NCBI GenBank assembly: GCA_007136525.1
Contig: SLGU01000188.1
Coordinates: forward strand, 1-8,946
Direction of reading: 5' to 3'
From: Desulfobacteraceae bacterium
GTDB taxonomy: Bacteria; Desulfobacterota; Desulfobacteria; Desulfobacterales; Desulfosalsimonadaceae
Length of the DNA: 8,946 bases
Shown: in pieces, positions 6,548-8,946 of the stretch
Numbering within the stretch: the stretch's first letter is position 1
Layout: the number at the start of each line of letters is the position of its first letter
The notes under the pieces: generated by a model
Databases searched by the model: none
What the model was told of the DNA's origin: nothing
What the model saw: only the letters and a program-made list of their open reading frames with translations
Translations under genes and position numbers: made by a program

Positions 6548-7762
6548 TCAGGAAAACTCGTCGTATTGGATCATTTCGGGTTCGACCCCGAGACTGTCCA
6601 GCATTTTACGCACCGCGTCGATCATGATGGGCGGGCCGCAGAGGTAATATTCGATTTCAGAGGGATCTTCATGGCTTTCAAGGTAATTGTCATTTGCCGC
6701 CTGGTGAATGAAACCGGTCAGGCCCTCCCACTTGTCTTCGGGCAGGGGCTCGGATAGCGCCACGTAATACGAGAAATTGTCGTTTTTTTCGTCAAGTTCG
6801 CGAAGTTCTTTGTCATAGAGCATCTCTTTCCGGCTCCGCGCCCCGTACCAGAACGTCATCTTCCGGTCTGTCCTGCGTTCCAGCAGTTGGTCCCGGATCT
6901 GGCTTCGCAGGGGCGCCATACCGGCCCCTCCGCCGATGAAGCACATTTCCCGCCTGCTTTCGGTCACCTTGAAATCGCCGAAGGGGCCGGAAAGCGTCGC
7001 CGTATCTCCCGGCTTCAGGTAGAACAGATAGGAGGATCCAATACCGGGGGGGGCGTTTTTGGCATCGGGTGGCGGTGTTGCAATGCGGACCGTGAACATC
7101 AGCCGCCGGTTTTCCGCTGGTTCATTTGCCAGGGAATAGGCCCGGTACACGGGTTCATCGTTGGATGCCGCCAGGTCCCAGAAGTTGTAGCGATCCCAGT
7201 CCGGTTTGAAGATATCCTCTATGGAAAAATCGGCAAAGGAAAGCGCATACTCGGGAATATCGATCTGCATGTACTGGCCGGCTTCGAATTCTACCGGCTC
7301 TTCCATTTCAATGATCAGTTCCTTGATATACGCGCCGATGTTTTTATTGGAGGTTACGGTCCCGGTATATTTTTTTATGGAAAAAATTTCCGGCGGGATT
7401 TCGATCTTCATATCGCTCCTGACCTTCAGCTGGCAGGAAAGCCGGATGTTTTCCGCTTTTTCATGACGGTCCAGCTGCGGCAGTTCCGTGGGCAGGATGT
7501 CGCCCCCCCCCTCCACAACACGGCATTTGCACTGGCCGCACGTTCCGGATCCACCGCAGGCCGACGGCAGGTAGATCTCGTTTTTGACGAGTGCGCCTAG
7601 AAGCGATATTCCCATGGGCACCACAAGGGTATTTTCCGCATCGTTGTTGATCTTGATTTCCCGATCGCCTTTCTTGACGATCCTGGCTTCTATGAACAGA
7701 AGGATCAAGACCAGTATCAGGATGATGGATGTGAATACCGCAAGACTGGTGATGTAAATCAA
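6548..7762 (-). CDS. nqrF: Na+-NQR subunit F (NADH-oxidising, FAD and 2Fe-2S)
   Basis: A 404-residue subunit of the sodium-pumping NADH:quinone oxidoreductase (the Vibrio protein has 408). It takes hydride from cytoplasmic NADH onto FAD and passes electrons to its [2Fe-2S] centre. One N-terminal membrane anchor (about 4-25) precedes a ferredoxin domain whose cluster ligands are C69, C75, C78 and C110. A ferredoxin-reductase module follows: RAYSLAN (207-213) for [11 protein letters not shown] (277-284) and [12 protein letters not shown] (305-316) for NADH, CGPP (375-378), and a YDEF end near the C terminus. The start is a TTG at 7762, with AAGGA about seven bases upstream. The next in-frame ATG (residue 50) would delete the membrane anchor. 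It is the last gene of the nqr operon, separated from nqrE by 197 bp that hold repeat element 2. Confidence 0.96.
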   Translation of the reverse strand: MIYITSLAVFTSIILILVLILLFIEARIVKKGDREIKINNDAENTLVVPMGISLLGALVKNEIYLPSACGGSGTCGQCKCRVVEGGGDILPTELPQLDRHEKAENIRLSCQLKVRSDMKIEIPPEIFSIKKYTGTVTSNKNIGAYIKELIIEMEEPVEFEAGQYMQIDIPEYALSFADFSIEDIFKPDWDRYNFWDLAASNDEPVYRAYSLANEPAENRRLMFTVRIATPPPDAKNAPPGIGSSYLFYLKPGDTATLSGPFGDFKVTESRREMCFIGGGAGMAPLRSQIRDQLLERRTDRKMTFWYGARSRKEMLYDKELRELDEKNDNFSYYVALSEPLPEDKWEGLTGFIHQAANDNYLESHEDPSEIEYYLCGPPIMIDAVRKMLDSLGVEPEMIQYDEFS

Positions 7763-7768
7763 AGCCGC

Positions 7769-7774
7769 TTCCTT
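7769..7774 (-). promoter_or_regulatory. ribosome binding site deciding the nqrF TTG start
   Basis: On the minus strand an A-rich run leads into AAGGA, about seven bases before TTG at 7762-7760. It supports initiation at TTG, since no ATG or GTG upstream of the membrane anchor is available. The site lies only about 10 bp from the edge of repeat element 2. Confidence 0.65.
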
Positions 7775-7783
7775 TTTTCTGTA

Positions 7784-7924
7784 GAACCTATCTCAAAATT
7801 GTCTTTCAGCCCAATATCTTTGTTGGCGACTTACTTCAAATCCTCGAAATACGCGCGTATGCCTGCGGCTTGAAACAAGTCGCCGCAAGGGTCTTGAACC
7901 GAAACCGAATGTTGAGATGGGTTC
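7784..7924. repeat. MITE-like palindromic element 2 inside the nqr operon
   Basis: A 141-bp element filling most of the nqrE-nqrF gap. Its terminal repeats (7784-7807 against the reverse complement of 7901-7924) agree at 19 of 24 bases. Inside them GGCGACTT (7825-7832) pairs with AAGTCGCC (7877-7884), extended by TTCAA/TTGAA. The centre is the perfect 12-base palindrome ATACGCGCGTAT (7849-7860). Aligning the left arm with the reverse complement of the right arm by hand gives about 55 of 77 matching positions with one gap, so almost the whole element is one imperfect palindrome. Its left end shares 24 of 29 bases with element 1 (identical over TCAAAATTGTCTTTCA, 7793-7808). TA precedes the left end (7782-7783), but no TA follows the right end. 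There is no coding capacity. Co-transcribed, it would form a long hairpin just 5' of the nqrF ribosome binding site. Confidence 0.7.
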
Positions 7925-7959
7925 TCGTATTATCAACCGCCATGCGCTTCACCGCTTTG

Positions 7960-8568
7960 CTACAACGAAATACCCGAAAACAGCATAAAGCCCATGGCCA
8001 TCAGCCCGGTGACGATCATGGTGATGGCAAAACCGTCCAGGCCGTAAGGCAGATCCGCATACCGCATCCTGATCCGGGCTGCGGCCATGGCCACGATGGC
8101 CAGCATCCAGCCGACGCCAGCGCCGAAACCGAAGACAACCGATTCGATAAACGTGTATTCCCGCTCCACCATGAACAGGGAACCCCCGAGTATCGCGCAG
8201 TTGACCGCGATCAGGGGGAGAAAGATGCCCAGCCCCGAATAAAGAGAAGCGGAAAAGCGGTCAATGAGCATCTCGATGGCCTGGACCATGGCGGCAATCA
8301 CGGAAATAAAGACGATGAGCCGGAGAAAGCTCAGGTTCACATCCCCGAGCCCCGCCCACGCAAGCGCCTCCGGGGCCAGCAGGTAATGGAAAATAAGCCA
8401 GTTAACGGGGGTGGTGACGGTCAGAACGAAAATGACGGCAAACCCCAGGCCGACCGCCGTGTTGAGGTTCTTGGAAATGGCCACGAACGAGCACATGCCC
8501 AGAAAGTAGGCAAGCAGGATATTCCCCGCAAAAACCGAATTCATAAAAAGGCTGACCAGTTCAACCAT
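7960..8568 (-). CDS. nqrE: Na+-NQR subunit E
   Basis: A 202-residue, very hydrophobic subunit of the sodium-pumping NADH:quinone oxidoreductase, with about six membrane helices. It aligns from memory along its whole length with Vibrio Nqr[13 protein letters not shown] (22-33), PVNWLIF (54-60), [17 protein letters not shown] (113-129), [19 protein letters not shown] (142-160) and [13 protein letters not shown] (188-200). C26 and C124 are the conserved cysteines that, with two in NqrD, hold the intramembrane iron centre at the NqrD-NqrE interface. These motifs favour Nqr over the related Rnf complex, as does the adjacent nqrF. The ATG at 8568 follows a GA-rich region with GAGG and GGGA upstream. 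It lies 68 bp after nqrD and is separated from nqrF by the unusual 197-bp gap. Confidence 0.96.
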   Translation of the reverse strand: MVELVSLFMNSVFAGNILLAYFLGMCSFVAISKNLNTAVGLGFAVIFVLTVTTPVNWLIFHYLLAPEALAWAGLGDVNLSFLRLIVFISVIAAMVQAIEMLIDRFSASLYSGLGIFLPLIAVNCAILGGSLFMVEREYTFIESVVFGFGAGVGWMLAIVAMAAARIRMRYADLPYGLDGFAITMIVTGLMAMGFMLFSGISL

Positions 8569-8599
8569 GGGTCCCGATCCTCATCTGGATTTGTTCTTT

Positions 8600-8626
8600 G
8601 CCCAAAGACGTGTGTCCGCTTGGGGC
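8600..8626. other. imperfect hairpin in the nqrD-nqrE gap
   Basis: GCCCAAAG (8600-8607) and CTTGGGGC (8619-8626) can pair at seven of eight positions across an 11-base loop, within the 68 bp between nqrD and nqrE. There is no T-run after it in the minus direction, so it is more likely an intra-operon mRNA hairpin than a terminator, and it may be chance. Confidence 0.25.
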
Positions 8627-8636
8627 GTTTCTGTTT

Positions 8637-8946
8637 TTACCGGTCGTCCTCACCCGTTCCGGCGATGTATTTCTGAAGCCATGCCATAAGCCCTATAATA
8701 ATGAAAGCGGCCGGGGCCAACAGCATGAATCCCATGTTCTCGTATCCTGCATCATAAAAGGACTGGGGAATGACAAAATATCCAAAAATGGACCCGGAGC
8801 CCAACAGTTCGCGCAGAAAGGCCACGGAAAGCAGCACAGAACCGTAACCGGCGCCGTTGCCGAGCCCGTCCATGACGGCCAGGTGCGGCGGGTTGGACAT
8901 GGCAAACCCTTCCGTGCGCCCCAGGATGATGCAGTTGGTGATGATC
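8637..8946 (-). CDS. nqrD: Na+-NQR subunit D, N-terminal part missing
   Basis: The C-terminal 103 residues of NqrD, about half of the usual ~210; the start lies beyond the right edge of the window. It is a membrane subunit of the sodium-pumping NADH:quinone oxidoreductase. The visible part begins IITNCIILGRTEGFAMSNPP, matching the conserved TNC...GR.E.FAM segment of NqrD. Its cysteine (codon 8931-8933) is the second of the two NqrD cysteines that help bind the intramembrane iron centre shared with NqrE. DGLGNGAGYGSVLL and FLRELLGSGSIFG follow, then a final hydrophobic helix and a short polar tail ending in TAA. The ATG at 8898-8900 is internal and not the start. It is first in the visible order nqrD-nqrE-nqrF, the standard operon order. 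Confidence 0.95.
   Translation of the reverse strand, partial: IITNCIILGRTEGFAMSNPPHLAVMDGLGNGAGYGSVLLSVAFLRELLGSGSIFGYFVIPQSFYDAGYENMGFMLLAPAAFIIIGLMAWLQKYIAGTGEDDR

Noticed and set aside
6401..6757. Plus-strand frame of 118 codons beyond the SDR gene
   Set aside because: It runs through the intergenic hairpin and antisense into the conserved NqrF C terminus.
6887..7600. Open frame of 237 codons on the plus strand opposite nqrF
   Set aside because: It is antisense to conserved NqrF motifs, has no ribosome binding site and shows no recognisable domain.
7870..8676. Long open frame (268 codons) on the plus strand opposite nqrE
   Set aside because: It runs antisense through a fully conserved nqrE and into nqrD, and its product is low-complexity and rich in H, D, K, R and G. 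It is a codon-bias shadow.
7960..8946. Assignment of the operon to the Rnf complex instead of Nqr
   Set aside because: NqrF-type FAD/2Fe-2S/NADH architecture is encoded directly downstream, and the NqrE and NqrD motifs match the Nqr versions; no rnf-type ferredoxin gene is visible.

Overview
The window looks like chromosomal DNA of a Gram-negative, moderately GC-rich bacterium. My best guess is a Desulfobacterota (delta-proteobacterial, sulfate-reducer-like) genome. The reasons are the style of the PEP/pyruvate-binding protein, the pairing of a Na+-NQR operon with an NADP-type glutamate dehydrogenase, and an intergenic repeat that resembles ones I remember from that group. No rRNA, tRNA, CRISPR array or transposase gene is visible. 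The taxonomic call is inference from recognised sequence style, not from a search.

Layout, left to right. Positions 2-1660 (+) hold the C-terminal part of a PEP/pyruvate-binding-domain protein that runs off the left edge. It converges on a membrane-bound GGDEF diguanylate cyclase (1715-2908, -). Next come a 196-bp intergenic stretch with repeat-like sequence and a hairpin, then gdhA, a hexameric-type glutamate dehydrogenase (3105-4460, -). A 263-bp AT-rich promoter/leader region follows, then a small DUF1622 membrane protein (4724-5092, -). A gene-poor stretch of 537 bp (5093-5629) contains a 251-bp inverted-repeat element and a strong hairpin. An SDR oxidoreductase (5630-6370, +) converges on the end of an nqr operon read leftwards: nqrD (partial, right edge), nqrE, nqrF.

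Functionally the window is mostly housekeeping: sodium-pumping NADH:quinone oxidoreductase subunits D, E and F, ammonium assimilation by GdhA, and c-di-GMP signalling. NqrD, NqrE and NqrF are one membrane complex; the visible iron-sulfur, FAD and NADH motifs are intact.

The most unusual content is non-coding. Two elements (5119-5369 and 7784-7924) share terminal inverted repeats containing an identical 16-base core (TCAAAATTGTCTTTCA) and a 12-base right end (TTGAGATGGGTT), but have different, internally palindromic cores. Both lie in the same orientation with the same end 21-26 bp upstream of a start codon on the minus strand (DUF1622 and nqrF). The second lies inside the nqr operon and is palindromic over nearly its whole 141 bp. 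They look like non-autonomous, MITE-like elements that may act as RNA structures on the adjacent genes.
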